Assembly (NCBI RefSeq): GCF_030272615.1
Contig: NC_081410.1
Coordinates: 128,579,640 to 128,643,639 of the forward strand
DNA length: 64,000 nucleotides
Source: Cryptomeria japonica
Lineage: Eukaryota > Streptophyta > Pinopsida > Cupressales > Cupressaceae
Direction: 5' to 3'
A program made the position numbers and the translations under genes. The notes under the pieces are model-generated. The model did no database searches. It saw only the letters and a list, made by a program, of their open reading frames with translations, and was not told the DNA's origin. Of the stretch, positions 12,017 to 23,065 are shown in pieces (position 1 is the first letter of the stretch; each line of letters opens with the position of its first letter).

Positions 12017-13684
12017 TGTAGCGTCATAAATTGTACGCACTTGCTAAAGCAGTACAATTTTACACCTAGTTTAGCACCCGCCTTGGTGCACTTTGCATTT
12101 GCATTGCATTTCCCCTTTAGCACTTAATTAATCAAATTAATTAGGTCTAAGGTTCTATTTCATCATCTTCTACATCATAAAGTTGGGCCCTTTCGTTAAA
12201 GTGTGCCCCTTTCATTTTATTCCTCCAATACATCACTCAATCAAAAACCCTAATTAAGTCCTATTTCAAACTTGGGGGCTTGGTTTTGGGGGTCAAAACA
12301 TCTCGAAATCACCTGTAACTTCGGGATTCTCTCTAAAATCATCATATCTGACGGCCCTAAAAAGTTGGTGAAAAGTTGTCAGGACCGTGGCGCCCGGAGT
12401 GCACATGGTCCCGGACATTTTTACCGAAATTTTAGGAGCGCGATCCAATCATAAAATAAAGCTTAACCCCAATAAATTGGCATGATATTCAATCTCTAGG
12501 TCGGCCAAAAGATGAAATTACGACCTAGGGTTTCATACATAAGAGCTCTCTTTCTTCATTTGAAGGGAGGGGGATCCGATTTTTGTTTTCAGGAACCTCA
12601 TATGCAGCGAAAGAGAAGATCTTTGAAGACTTCAACAACATTCAACATCCTTCTATCAAGCACTTATCAAATTCATTTCATTCATTTAGGGCTTGGAAGA
12701 CATTGAAGAACAATAGGAGATTACCGACTGAAGATTGGCTTGTACCCCTCCCTTGGGGGTTGGGTATGATTTCATGTTGTTTTCATGTCTTTGCATAAGC
12801 TTCAATATATCCTTTATTCATGCTTTAGATCACTTTGCATCTTGATTTAGAGCATTTACATTATCATTTACAAGCAATTAGGGTTTACTTTCTAGGTTGC
12901 TCTAGTTTGCTTTCTTGCATTTTAGGACCTTACACACACACTAGGTCTGCACACACAATACATTTTACAATACAACTTGGCTATTCGTGGAGGTGGAAAT
13001 CACCGAAGCGGGGGTTTGAATAAGGCAAAACCCTATATAGCCGCCCATCCCCTTTTCAGATATAATTGTAGGTTTCGGGACTCGGACGACGCCATAGGTG
13101 ACAGATCCGGGAAGAGCAGGTCGAGACAGCACTCCACATCAAATTGCAGAACAAAAGACCTGGACAGGGGCGCTGGGCACCCTAATCCTGCCTGGACAGG
13201 GGTGCTAGGCGCCTTGGTCCCTGGGACAGAGGCGTTGGGCGCCCTGGTCCTCCTGATAGACAACATTTCCGACAGTTTTCCAGAGTTGCAGACAACAGTT
13301 TCAGGTGCAGTTTCAGGTGCAGAATCAGGACAGTGGTGCCCGCGCCCCCATCCCGAACATTTTCAATCAGATTTTGACTCCAGGTACGCATCTACATTCT
13401 TATTTTGTCCTTGTGTTTTCAGCTTTCCATTGTTTAAGTTCAATTATGCAATCTTATTATTAGTCCATACTTGCATTTTGGGGTTAAGAATTGAACTTGC
13501 ATAATTTTACCTTTCAATTACAACAAAGGAATAGAAATCCTAATAGGTAGCCTGTGGCTCTCTCTTTTACCAAAAAGAAGTAGCCAATTGTGTGATACCT
13601 CTAGGCTCTTTCGTATTCCACAAGTGTGTGGTTGAAAGTGAGATTAGGGCATGCTTGCTTAAGTCTCGCTTTTTCTCCTACACA
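12017..13684 (+). repeat. 5' LTR of element B
   Basis: 1668 bp, starting TGTAGCGTCATAAATT and ending TCTCCTACACA. A TATA-like CTATATAG is at 13033-13040. It contains a segment (about 12290-12450) that is homologous to two places in the leader of element D, including a GGACC...GGTCC hairpin at 12383-12412. The zone 13160-13255 has three partial copies of a GGACAGGGGCGCTGGGCGCC unit; the 3' LTR has two. Short ORFs in it are LTR sequence repeated in the other copy, not genes. Confidence 0.93.
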
Positions 13685-13705
13685 TTTTGGTGAACCCGAC
13701 GTGAA
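13685..13705 (+). other. Primer-binding region of element B
   Basis: TTTTGGTGAACCCGACGTGA directly follows the LTR end. Element D has the same sequence with one change (G to A) at the same place. A tRNA 3' end complementary to TGGTGAACCC is expected; I cannot name the tRNA with confidence. Confidence 0.75.
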
Positions 13706-13860
13706 TCTATCATTGCTTCCTATTGCATTGTATTTGTTAGATCTAGATCTAGATTTAGTGTGTTTTCATTTCATGTTTCATTAAAAAGAAAAAAGAAAAA
13801 AAAAGGAGGGTGTGTTTCTTTGCATTGTGTGTTTAAATTTTATGCAACCTTTATTTCAAA

Positions 13861-15417
13861 ATGTCAAATTTTTATTTGCAAAATGTTCATGCTTTTGATG
13901 ATTATTATGAGTATAGCCAAGATGAATTAGATGAATCTTTAGATGAGTTTTTGAACCCTAAAGATGCCAAACCTTCATTTTACCAAAAACTCATAAACCT
14001 TGTTACTATGCCATTTCGTTGTGATGAGAAAGATAAGTCGAATGATTCCTCTCAAGGATACATTCCTATCAACTCTTCCACTAAATCTAGTAACATGGTT
14101 GTGTTCAATAATCCCCTCTATGAGGAGATGTCTCCTTTTGAATCAAAAGATAAACCTTTTAATCGATATGATCATGCTTTGTTGGATGATGCTCTTGATG
14201 ACTTTGTGGCTTTATCGAAATCTTTAAACAAGAACAAGACTTCTAAATTGGTTAACATGATAAACTTGAATGAGCATAACAAGCCTCTCTTTGAAGTCCA
14301 AGGTGCTTATCCTTCTCCCACCTTTCAAGTTCCTAAATCACCTCTCCTTACTGTCCAAGGAGGGTATGGTCATGATTCCTTTCTTACTCTGAATAAACCT
14401 GTCATCACCGTGCAAGGAAGAAAACCTGTGAGTCCTTATAGTTATGCCAAGCAAATAACTAGAGAAAGTTATCATGCGGTTGCCCATACTTATCATACCA
14501 GAAATAATAGGCAACCTAATCCTCCTCCTGTTATTCTGGTTTCTCTTCCTAATCCTCAACCAATTCTTCCACAAGCTCCGCGTATTTCACAAATGCTTAG
14601 TAAGGAGTATGATCTCATAGAACAACTTAAAGCTACCCCTGCTAAGATATCCCTTTGGGATTTGATTCAAACTTCTTCCGCTCATCAGGGAATGTTACAA
14701 GATGCCTTGAAAGATTTGAATGTTCCTCCACCGAATACATCTAGTAATATAGCATCTTTAGTTAACTCTGTGATGAATCCTAAAGCTCAAATTGTGTTTA
14801 CCCAAGATGAGTTGCCTACTAGTGAAATCCAACAACAATATGATCCCTTGATGATTGTGGTTATCATGAAAGACACTGCTATAAGACGAACACTAGTAGA
14901 TAATGGCTCTGGCCTTAATGTGTGTAGCATCAATCTATTGCATAAGATGAATGTGGATACATCTCTCATTGAGCCTGATTCTCATCCCATTTGAGGCTTT
15001 GACAATGTGGCTAAGACTTCATTAGGTATTATCACCTTACCTCTCATAGTAGGGCCTGTTACTTTGCCTACTCCTATCCATGTTATGTCGGGAAATTTAA
15101 CGTACAACTTGTTATTAGGGAGACCTTGGATTCATAGTATGCAAGCTGTCCCCTCTACATTGCATAGACAAGTTAAATTAATTTATAAATATAAGACATA
15201 TACCTTGATAGGTGATACTAATTTCCAAGCTTGTCTACAAAGATCTACTTCCAAAGGGAGTTCTTCTAAGCCATCCTCGTCTAGTGATGACTCTTTAAAT
15301 AAGATACCTATCGATGAGTCCTCGCTCTCTGATGATCAAAATTCTTTGGATGAGTCTGGAACTCCTGAAGAAGATTCTTCTCGACTTGAATCTACACATA
15401 CGAAGGATTTTTCCTGA
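13861..15417 (+). pseudogene. First ORF of element B: novel N-terminal part plus aspartic protease
   Basis: The ATG at 13861 opens a 377-codon frame. The N-terminal part is acidic (DDYYEYSQDELDESLDEF) and unlike Gag. A middle part has three VQG repeats (EVQGAY, TVQGGY, TVQGRK at about residues 143-185). Then comes the KEYDLIEQLKATPAKISLWDL block that precedes protease in Tat-type elements, and the protease active site LVDNGSGLN with aspartate about residue 347. A TGA at 14992-14994 interrupts the protease; the same frame continues from 14995 with GFDNVAKTSLG and the second protease block LLLGRPWIHSMQAVP to 15417. The TGA most simply replaces an arginine CGA. Gag core and knuckle are absent. 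The protein probably matures the products of this element, and perhaps those of a partner. Confidence 0.8.
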
Positions 15418-16183
15418 GAAGGTTCTCGAAGAAGACGATTGGGGATCTCTTGATTTCAATCCCACCTTTGTAGGTGAATATAAGGTTCCTTCTAGAGAGC
15501 TTAAAGTTGAAAAGAAGGAAGAAGCTAAAAATCAATCAATCTTACCTGAACCTATGAGTAATAATTTTGTGGCCGCTTCTCAAACTTCTTCTCCTCACAC
15601 CTCTAGTTATGAAGAGTTTGATTCTTTATCTTACGAAAAACCACCTCCTCTTTCTGAAATGGCTGATCATTATGGTCGTGGTTTTCGCATTTTTGCTAAG
15701 CATGGGTATCATGGAAAAGGTTGTGGTGCTCATGAACAAGGGATAAAAGTTCCTCTAGAGACTAATTTTCACAATTATGCCTTTGGACTTGGCTATAATC
15801 CCTGCAAACGCACTAAAGCTTCTAAAAGACCATGCATTAGTGTTAATTCTATTTCTACATCTCTATCAATACAACACCCCGAGTATATTGATGGGGATCC
15901 TTCGTGTGCCTGTGCTTTGGATGTCTTCCCTACCGATGATGCTTTAGCTGAATTTTTGGGAGCCTATGACACTCTTCCTCATTATCATCACAATAGGGGA
16001 CTCCCTTATTGTTTGAACACTGAAGCTTATTTTGGAAAAGAGATTGATAATGATGAGATTGTGAAAGAATTCCCTCAGTTAAAGGATACTCCTCAACAAT
16101 GTAATCTTCTCATAAGTGACACCACTGATGTTAAGATGGATCCTTGCAATAAAGAGAAAGTATTAAAATTGGAAAATGTTTGA
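15401..16183 (+). pseudogene. Protease-RT linker of element B with G-patch-like domain
   Basis: The reading frame shifts by one base between about 15385 and 15415, then continues as FPEKVLEEDDWGSLDF to a TGA at 16181-16183. A G-patch-like segment, GRGFRIFAKHGYHGKGCG with later GLGYNP, lies at about 15680-15810. Such a G-patch between protease and RT is usual in Tat-type elements, and element X has one (YGKGYLIMQQMGYDGKG). The frame moves back by one base at about 16175, where RT begins. The two shifts cancel, so a single base gain and a single base loss would explain them. Programmed shifting cannot be excluded. Confidence 0.7.
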
Positions 16184-19100
16184 ATGAAGAGGAACAAAAA
16201 CAATATGAAGAGTTATTGCATGAATTCCCCGAGATCTTTGCTTGGACATACTCTGACATGCCTGGTATAGATCCTAAGATTGTTACTCATAACATTGTCT
16301 TAGTTCCTGATGCTAAGCCCGTGAAACAAAAGATTCGAAAAATGAATCCTAAGGTGGCTCTGCTTGTTAAGGCTGAGATTGAAAAGTTATTGGAGGCTGG
16401 ATTTATTCGCCCTATTGATTATTCCCCATGGATTTCAAATATTGTCACTGTGGCTAAACCGGATAACAAAATAAGAATGTGTACCGATTTTCGAGATTTG
16501 AATAAGGCTTCCTTGAAAGATGATTTCCCTCTTCCAAACATTGACATGATAGTTGATTCTATGGCAGGACATGCCTTGTTATCCTTCATGGATGGTTTTT
16601 CAGGATACAATCAAATTTTCATTAACCCTCAAGATCAATTTAAAACCGCTTTCACCACCCCTTGGGGTACGTTTTGTTGGATAATGATGCCTTTTGGACT
16701 TAAAAATGCCGGTGCAACTTATCAACGAGTGATGACCCTTATCTTTCATGATTATATGCATAAGATTTTAGAGGATTATGTTGATGATATTTTGGCCAAA
16801 TCCATTCTTCGCATGGATCATATTAAAATCCTTCGTCAAATCTTTGAAAGAATTCGTAAATATCACATGCGCTTGAATCCCCGAAAATGTGTTTTTGGTG
16901 TGGATAGTGGAAAACTATTAGGATTCATAGTTTCGCATCGTGGGATTGAGGTGGACACTAAGAAAATAGATGCTATTGTCAACATGCCACCTCCTAGAAA
17001 TGTGTCTCAACTTAAAAGCTTACAAGGAAAGATTCAAGCTATTCATAGGTTCGTATCTCAACTTGCGGATCATACCTTTCCTTTTACTCAACTTCTCGAA
17101 AAGAATATCACTTTTCAATGGAACGAAGATTGTCAGCAAGCATTTGAAGATTTAAAAGTGTATTTGGCTAGTCCTCCTGTTCTTCAACCTGCCGAACCTT
17201 CTAAACCTTTCCTTCTGTATAGAGCTGCTTCCTCTCATGCTCTCGCAGCATTGTTGGCACAACATGATAAAGATGGTAAGGAATGTCCGGTTTATTATAT
17301 AAGTCATACCTTACTCGATTATGAGACCCGATATTCTGCGATAGAAAGACAATGCTTGGCCTTGGTATTTGCGACTCAGAAATTGAGACATTATCTTTTA
17401 AATTCAGAAGTCCACGTCATGGTAAAGTTTGATCCTTTAAAGCATCTTTTCTCTAAAACTGGTTTATCAGGATGCCTAGCTAAGTGGGTTATGATGTTAA
17501 CTGAATTTGACCTTAAATTTGTTTCACAAAGAGCAATTAAAAGACAAGCATTGACCGATTACTTAGTTGAGGCCCCTTCACCTTTCTCCTTCCCTAATTC
17601 TGAGTCTTTCCCTGATGACTTCATTCTTTCTATAGAGAAGGATGAAACTTGGGAATTATACTTTGATGGTTCTAAGTGTCGTACAGGATCGGGGGCAGGT
17701 GTTGTTCTGATTTCTCCTACAAGGAAATCTATTCCCTTATCCTATCGTCTAAATTTCCTGTGTACCAATAACATTGCTAAGTATGAGGCTCTTATAGTAG
17801 GAATAAAAGCAGCCTTAGCTCTGAACATAAAACACATACATATTTATGGAGATTCGCAATTGATTATAAGACAAGTAACAAGATTGTATCAAGCAAAACA
17901 AGACAAATTATCACAATATAAAGATCTTGCTATCTCTTTATTACAAAAATTCGATTCTTATACCATGGAACCTGTTCCTCGAAAAAAGAATCGACATGCG
18001 GACGCAATGGCATGTGTGGCCTCTCTTGTATCTTTAGAGGACCCTATGGTTGATCTTAAATTTGTTATTCACAACCTTATTTCTCCAGCTATTGTAGACG
18101 ATTCTAGCTTGGTAACATGTTGTGACTTTGTAGATTCAGACGAATGGTATTCGCATATCGTAAGATATTTGACCGATGGTACCTTTCCTGATTCCGCCAA
18201 TAGGAACACTAGGGCTAGAATCCGCAAGCTGTCTGCTAGGTATATCATTCTTTCTAATGTCCTTTACCGAAGGGGTTATGACGGTATTCTCCTTCGCTGT
18301 CTTAACAAATCAGAAATCATCGTTGCTCTTGAAGAGGCACATTCAGGTGCCTATGGGGGGCATTTTGGAGGCAAATCCTTGGTGCAAAGATTGCTTCGTA
18401 TGGGATACTATTGGCAAACTATGCAGAAGGATTCTTTTTCATTTGTTAGGAAATGTCATCAATGTCAACAACACAATAATCTGATTCATGCTCATGCCCA
18501 AGAACTTCGTTCTCAAGTAGCTTCTTGGCCTTTCTCCGCATGGGGTTTGGATCTCATTGGTAAAATCTCTCCTCCTTCATCTCAAGGACACACCTTCATT
18601 ATAACCGCAACAGATTACTTTACGAAGTGGGTAGAAGCTATTCCCCTTCGCTCTACTACTGCTGACGTGATTTGTCAATTTCTTCTAGAAAACATCATTT
18701 CTCGATTTGGGATACCTTCCACTATAATCTCAGATAATGGGACATCATTTAAGAAAAAGGACGTGAAGAAATTCCTCGAGAAGTATCATATCAAACATCG
18801 ATTTTCTACACCATACTATCCTCGGTCAAATGGTCAAGCCGAATCATCCAATAAGATAATTGAACAAATTCTTCACAAAACCGTGAATAAGCATGGTAAG
18901 GATTGGAGTAATCAGCTAATCTATGCTCTTTGGGCCTACCGAACGAGTGTACGAATTGCTACAGGAACTACTCCTTATAATCTTGTTTATGGTGCTGACG
19001 CTATTATGCCTTTAGAATTAGAGATTCCATCACTTAGGGTTTCTCTCAAAGGTATAGTAGATGATGACTCTTATAGAGAACAACGACTTCAACAGCTTGA

Positions 19101-19403
19101 GATGGTTGATGAACAGCGTATAAACGCTCTTGAGCATATTCAAACGTATCATAAAACTCTACAACGAAGCTATAATGATAAGGTTATTCAACGTTCCTTC
19201 TCAGTAGGTGACTTAGTCCTCTATGAGAATCAGCGCAATGTGAATGCCTTACCTGTAGAAAAGGGAAATTTAGTCCTAATTGGCTTGGACCATATATCGT
19301 TATTGAAGATTATGGATCAGGTGCTTACAAAATAGCGGATGTAGATGGTACGCCTCTTAAAGAACCTATAAATGCTATGCACTTGCGTAGATATTATGCT
19401 TAA
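16180..19403 (+). pseudogene. pol of element B: reverse transcriptase, RNase H, integrase
   Basis: A 1051-codon frame runs from 16180 to 19335. RT spans about residues 40-290 with CTDFRDLNKA, SFMDGFSGYNQI and the catalytic YVDD at residues 200-203. RNase H starts with LYFDGSKCRTGSG near residue 495 and has YEALIVGIKAAL and GDSQLI. Integrase has an HHCC finger (HSGAYGGH...CHQCQQ, about 720-760) and a D,D35E core: GLDLIG (about 790), DNGTS with aspartate at 18733 and glutamate of QAESSNK at 18841, exactly 36 codons apart. A one-base change near 19265 shifts the frame; the proper end PNWLGPYIVIEDYGSGAYK runs in another frame to TAA at 19401-19403. It is otherwise open and has all catalytic residues. 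The first codon of the frame is TTG, so it is presumably made as part of a longer polyprotein. Confidence 0.92.
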
Positions 19404-19999
19404 TTCTTCATTCCTTATCTTTCATTTCATCTATCTTCTTTTCAGTTCTTCAACATTGGGTAATATGTTAGTATCTCCTTATTAGAGCAAAATAGAATTA
19501 AATGTTATGATGTTTAATCTATATTGGTTCGTTCTTGACAAGCGTGTTTCTTTACTTTATAGTTTGTCTTGAATTCATTTATGTAAATTGTAAAAGATTT
19601 ATGTTTCCATTATGCTAGCATATTATACAATGTCCTATGCGTTAAGTAGAATCGTATCATGTTGTATTTAACTAAATCACACTAGTTATATGATTCTTAG
19701 ACTTAATGCATATTTCTTCCCTATCATCAATGTAGTACTTGATTAAATATTTTAATTAAGTCACACATGTATCAATTTAATCATGGAGCATTGAGAAATC
19801 AATCACATGGAAATTAAATCCTGAACATACATGTACATCTACCAAATGTATTAGATTTAATCAAAACAGAATATACATTGCTTTAAGCATTAAAGATAAC
19901 ACATTTGAGACAAAAGAGAAGCATGTATATATATATGTGGATCATATACAAATATAGGTCACTGTACATCCAAAATGTGACCTATCCTACATCATAAAA
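19404..19999 (+). other. Downstream region of element B pol, no gene seen
   Basis: AT-rich spacer between the integrase stop and the end of the antisense PMD gene. No ORF or clear repeat. Confidence 0.6.
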
Positions 20000-22506
20000 T
20001 CATCTCCTATCCCTAGGGCTGGTGGCTGGAGAGTGTCGACTAGATGCTCCCTCCTGATCCGGCCGTGTAGGTGGACCCATAGGTGTGTAGCGCGATATAG
20101 ACCGCGAGTGACTCCGAGAGGAACTCCTACGATCCCTATCCATAAGGATCGCGTGATAGGAGGAAGCCTCAGCCTGAGCAGCTGCTAGATCTCGCCCCGC
20201 CTGCTGTAGGTCCTCTGATAGGACTCTCTCTCTCTCCCTCCATATGTCTACCTGTACTCGGAATGGGGAAAACAAGTCCTCATGCTGACCCGCGTTCCCC
20301 TGAGGCCTATAAGCGATCTGTGAGGAACTAGGGATCTGTGCCATCGTGGAAATGTCTGTCATTGCTTGCTGAATCAAGGAACGCCACTCCTGCACATTAG
20401 CTGTAGCAGTAGAACAGATTTTTGTATTAGTACCATTCTATATCATCAAAACATTAATCAATCAATATAAACCTACTATACCTAGATCTCCCTCACGCTA
20501 GTAGGGATCATGGTATGGTAGCATCTGTGACTGGGATCTACTAGGCTCCCCTCGCTTGAATAATTTGTGCACGATGGGTGTAGGCTAGACGGTACTAGGA
20601 ACAGGTCTCCGTATCGCCTCGTGTTCCCCCTTTTGGGGAATGAGAGGAGGATCCAGAGCTATGGTATCATCTCCTAAATGGTGGGGAGCTGCATCTGACC
20701 CCTCCTCATCATCTCTATCCTCTTCCTCCTCCTCCTTGTCATCCTCATCCTCGTCCGCATCCTCACCTGCATCCTCGTTCTCCTCATCTCTATCTGTGTC
20801 ATCCTCCTCATCCTCCTCCTCCTCGGCACTAGGCTGATCTCCTGTGGGTAGATCAGGATCTCTTGCCTCCTCATGACCCTCTCCCTCCTCTGGCTCCTCT
20901 GACCTGGATCCCTGGTCCTCATCTCGGTCTCCATGTCTCCATGGGCCGGGATGGCCTGTCGGGTGATCTGGTGGAAAGATAGGCCCTGGGTATGATCTCA
21001 TAAACCATGAGACATATCTACGTTGTGCTCCAGGCTCTGCAGAGTAATCGGTAACTACATCTTGATCAGATCCCTCTATATCTGTAGTCTCGATGTCATC
21101 TATCGTCGGTCTCGCTACTGCTCTAGGTCTGGGAAGGACTAGTGAGTGTCGAGTATAGATGGGCACATCGGCTGGAACACACTGCTCTAGCCCAAACTGC
21201 CTCCGTACTCGGTCGAAGTAGAATGGGACTATGATATGTGGATATCATCCCCGTAGTAGGCGGTTCCTCTGTAAGCATGCTAACTGTCTCTCCATCCCAT
21301 CCCATCTGTTCATTCGTAGATAGGGTCTCCACACGGTCACCTCGGCTGTCAGTCTATCAAAAATCACTCTCCAATATAACAGATCTCCAAATCTCCACTC
21401 GCTGGTAAGTGGATAAGCAAACACCCTAGGTCGCTCGCTAGCCGTACTCATCGGAAAGCCGACAGGCCTGGTGCATGTGAAGTGCTCAAATACCCACACC
21501 TGCAGAAGTGTGCATGTCATCAAGCTACAACCCTGTCCAAAAACATACTCCTCAAGGTCGTGATAGAGATGTGCAAGCATACTCTGACCCTAAGCATACA
21601 CTCTCCTGTGTCTCTCCATAGCTCTGATGCACCATGTGAGACCCCCATGCATATGCGTACCTCACCCATTAGGGCAGACGGCTAGTGCTATGATGGCGAT
21701 CATAAGGCGTCTCACAAGGGGAACCTCTCCTGTAGGATGTAAGAGCCAGCTGACCATGATGCGACCTCTCGTCTCGCTCAGCATGACTCTCCCTATGCAA
21801 TATACCTTCTCTCTCTGATGATCCTCCGCTGACCGATCGGTCGTGTATGTAACAGTAGCTCCTCTGATAGGAAGATGAAGTATGCGGTACACATCCTCAA
21901 GTGTGACCGTCAGCTCCCCTACTGGAAGATGAAATGTGCATGTGTCAGGATCCCATCGCTCCATCAGTGCCATCAGCATCGCAGAATGGAACCGAATGGC
22001 TGGCATGAGGATCGCATACCATAATCCCACGATCAACAATGTGTCTCTCTCTGCCTGAGTCAGCCGCGGAATCTGATCTCACAAACTACGAAGAATATGT
22101 CCCGCCGTATGCTCTCTCATGTATGGGAGACCCTGCAACACAAAAACATAACTGTAATCAGTACTCAATCATCAAAATCACTCATGCAAACTGTCGAACA
22201 TCGTATGCTAACCCTGAAATCCCTCGCCAAGCCCTAATTGGGACCATGGTGCCCTGTCAGGGACCATGGCGCCCTGAAGGGACCATGGCGCCCTGAGGGG
22301 ACCATGGCGCTCTGGGTGGGGCCCGGGTCAGACTTCAGGGCCCGCAAATGATCACAAAAAGTCAAAATGCGGAAAATCAAAAGTCAACGTTCAATCAACT
22401 CACCTCGTCTAGTGGCTCGTCGTCAATCACGGCCTGGCGCAGGATCTCAATCCTCGTGGGACGCTTCGGTCATCATGAAGGCATGATGATGGCTATGTGG
22501 GCTCCC
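20000..22506 (-). pseudogene. Antisense Plant Mobile Domain (PMD) gene carried by element B, intron-containing
   Basis: Read on the minus strand, exons about 22506-22404, 22132-21666, 21581-about 20490 and 20400-20000 encode a PMD protein. Landmarks are IPRLTQAERD, then RWDPDTCTFHLPVGELTVTLEDVYRILHLPI, the signature PMD block, then HLYHDLEEYVFGQG, LLQVWVFEHF and VRRQFGLEQCVP. After these come an acidic Glu/Asp-rich tail of about 60 residues and a C-terminal coiled region. Introns have good splice sites: GACGAG|GTGAGT, TTGCAG|GG, TGG|GTGAGG and CTACAG|CT. Stop codons at about 22080 and 21245-21247 and TGATGA in the first exon suggest decay. PMD proteins are known in plant genes such as MAIL1/MAIN and in transposons. 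Antisense extra ORFs downstream of pol are known in Tat-lineage elements. Exon borders are by eye. Confidence 0.78.
22240..22315. repeat. Tandem repeat of GGGACCATGGCGCCCTGA
   Basis: About four units of 18-20 bp within an intron of the antisense PMD gene. Each unit overlaps two palindromes, CCATGG and GGCGCC. It resembles the GGAC...GTCC hairpins of the B and D LTRs. Confidence 0.85.
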
Positions 22507-22796
22507 CTGCAATGAACAGTATTCCGAAATCAACAAAGTGACAAATGCAAATGTCACTTTCAAGGTATATACTTTCATTCCTTTACCTTTACTTTCAAAA
22601 CCCTAATTTTCCTCTGTCATTCATTTCATCATAACTTGAGTTTGGGAGATGCGATTTTCGAACCGTTTGTTGTGTAGGAATCTTATTTTCCTTCCCCTAC
22701 TCTCGGGATGTTCCAAAAAGTGTTCTAATGAAGCCTCTTTAGTGAACATCCCTCATCAATAATCTCTTACACAATTTGTCGTAAGTAAACATGCTA

Positions 22797-22834
22797 CCCT
22801 GTTTCACCTCCCTAATAAGCAAGACGAAACAGGG
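22797..22834 (+). other. Hairpin upstream of the 3' LTR in element B
   Basis: Perfect 9-bp stem CCCTGTTTC / GAAACAGGG with a 20-nt loop, followed at once by a G run and CATA. Element D has a hairpin of different stem sequence with the same GGGGGGCATA tail in the equivalent place (56509-56560). Confidence 0.75.
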
Positions 22835-23047
22835 GGGGCATATAGCTACTCACAAATTTCATCACTTTCCTTAGTAAGCATTAGGTGATTTTGTGATCTA
22901 ACGTGTGTTTTGTAGGGTGCGGTTCCTAACTGTGTACTGCAGATACCGCTGGGGGCTTCGTCCGACAACTTATGGATATATCCTTTTTCAAATGATGTTT
23001 ACTTTTCTGTACTTTAGCTTGCATATGCACGCAGTACTCATATGACT

Positions 23048-23065
23048 GCTAAAGTGGGGGCTAAA
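23048..23065 (+). other. Polypurine tract of element B
   Basis: GCTAAAGTGGGGGCTAAA directly before the 3' LTR start TGTAGC. Identical over 18 bases to the tract of element D at 56848-56865. Confidence 0.88.

Noticed and set aside
12512-13504. Several short ORFs in 12.5-13.5 kb and again at 23.6-24.5 kb
   Set aside because: They are the same LTR sequence in two copies of element B, differ in frame and length between copies, and have no protein motif.
20640-20837. Serine-rich ORF on the plus strand
   Set aside because: It is the complement of the Glu/Asp codons of the antisense PMD gene tail.
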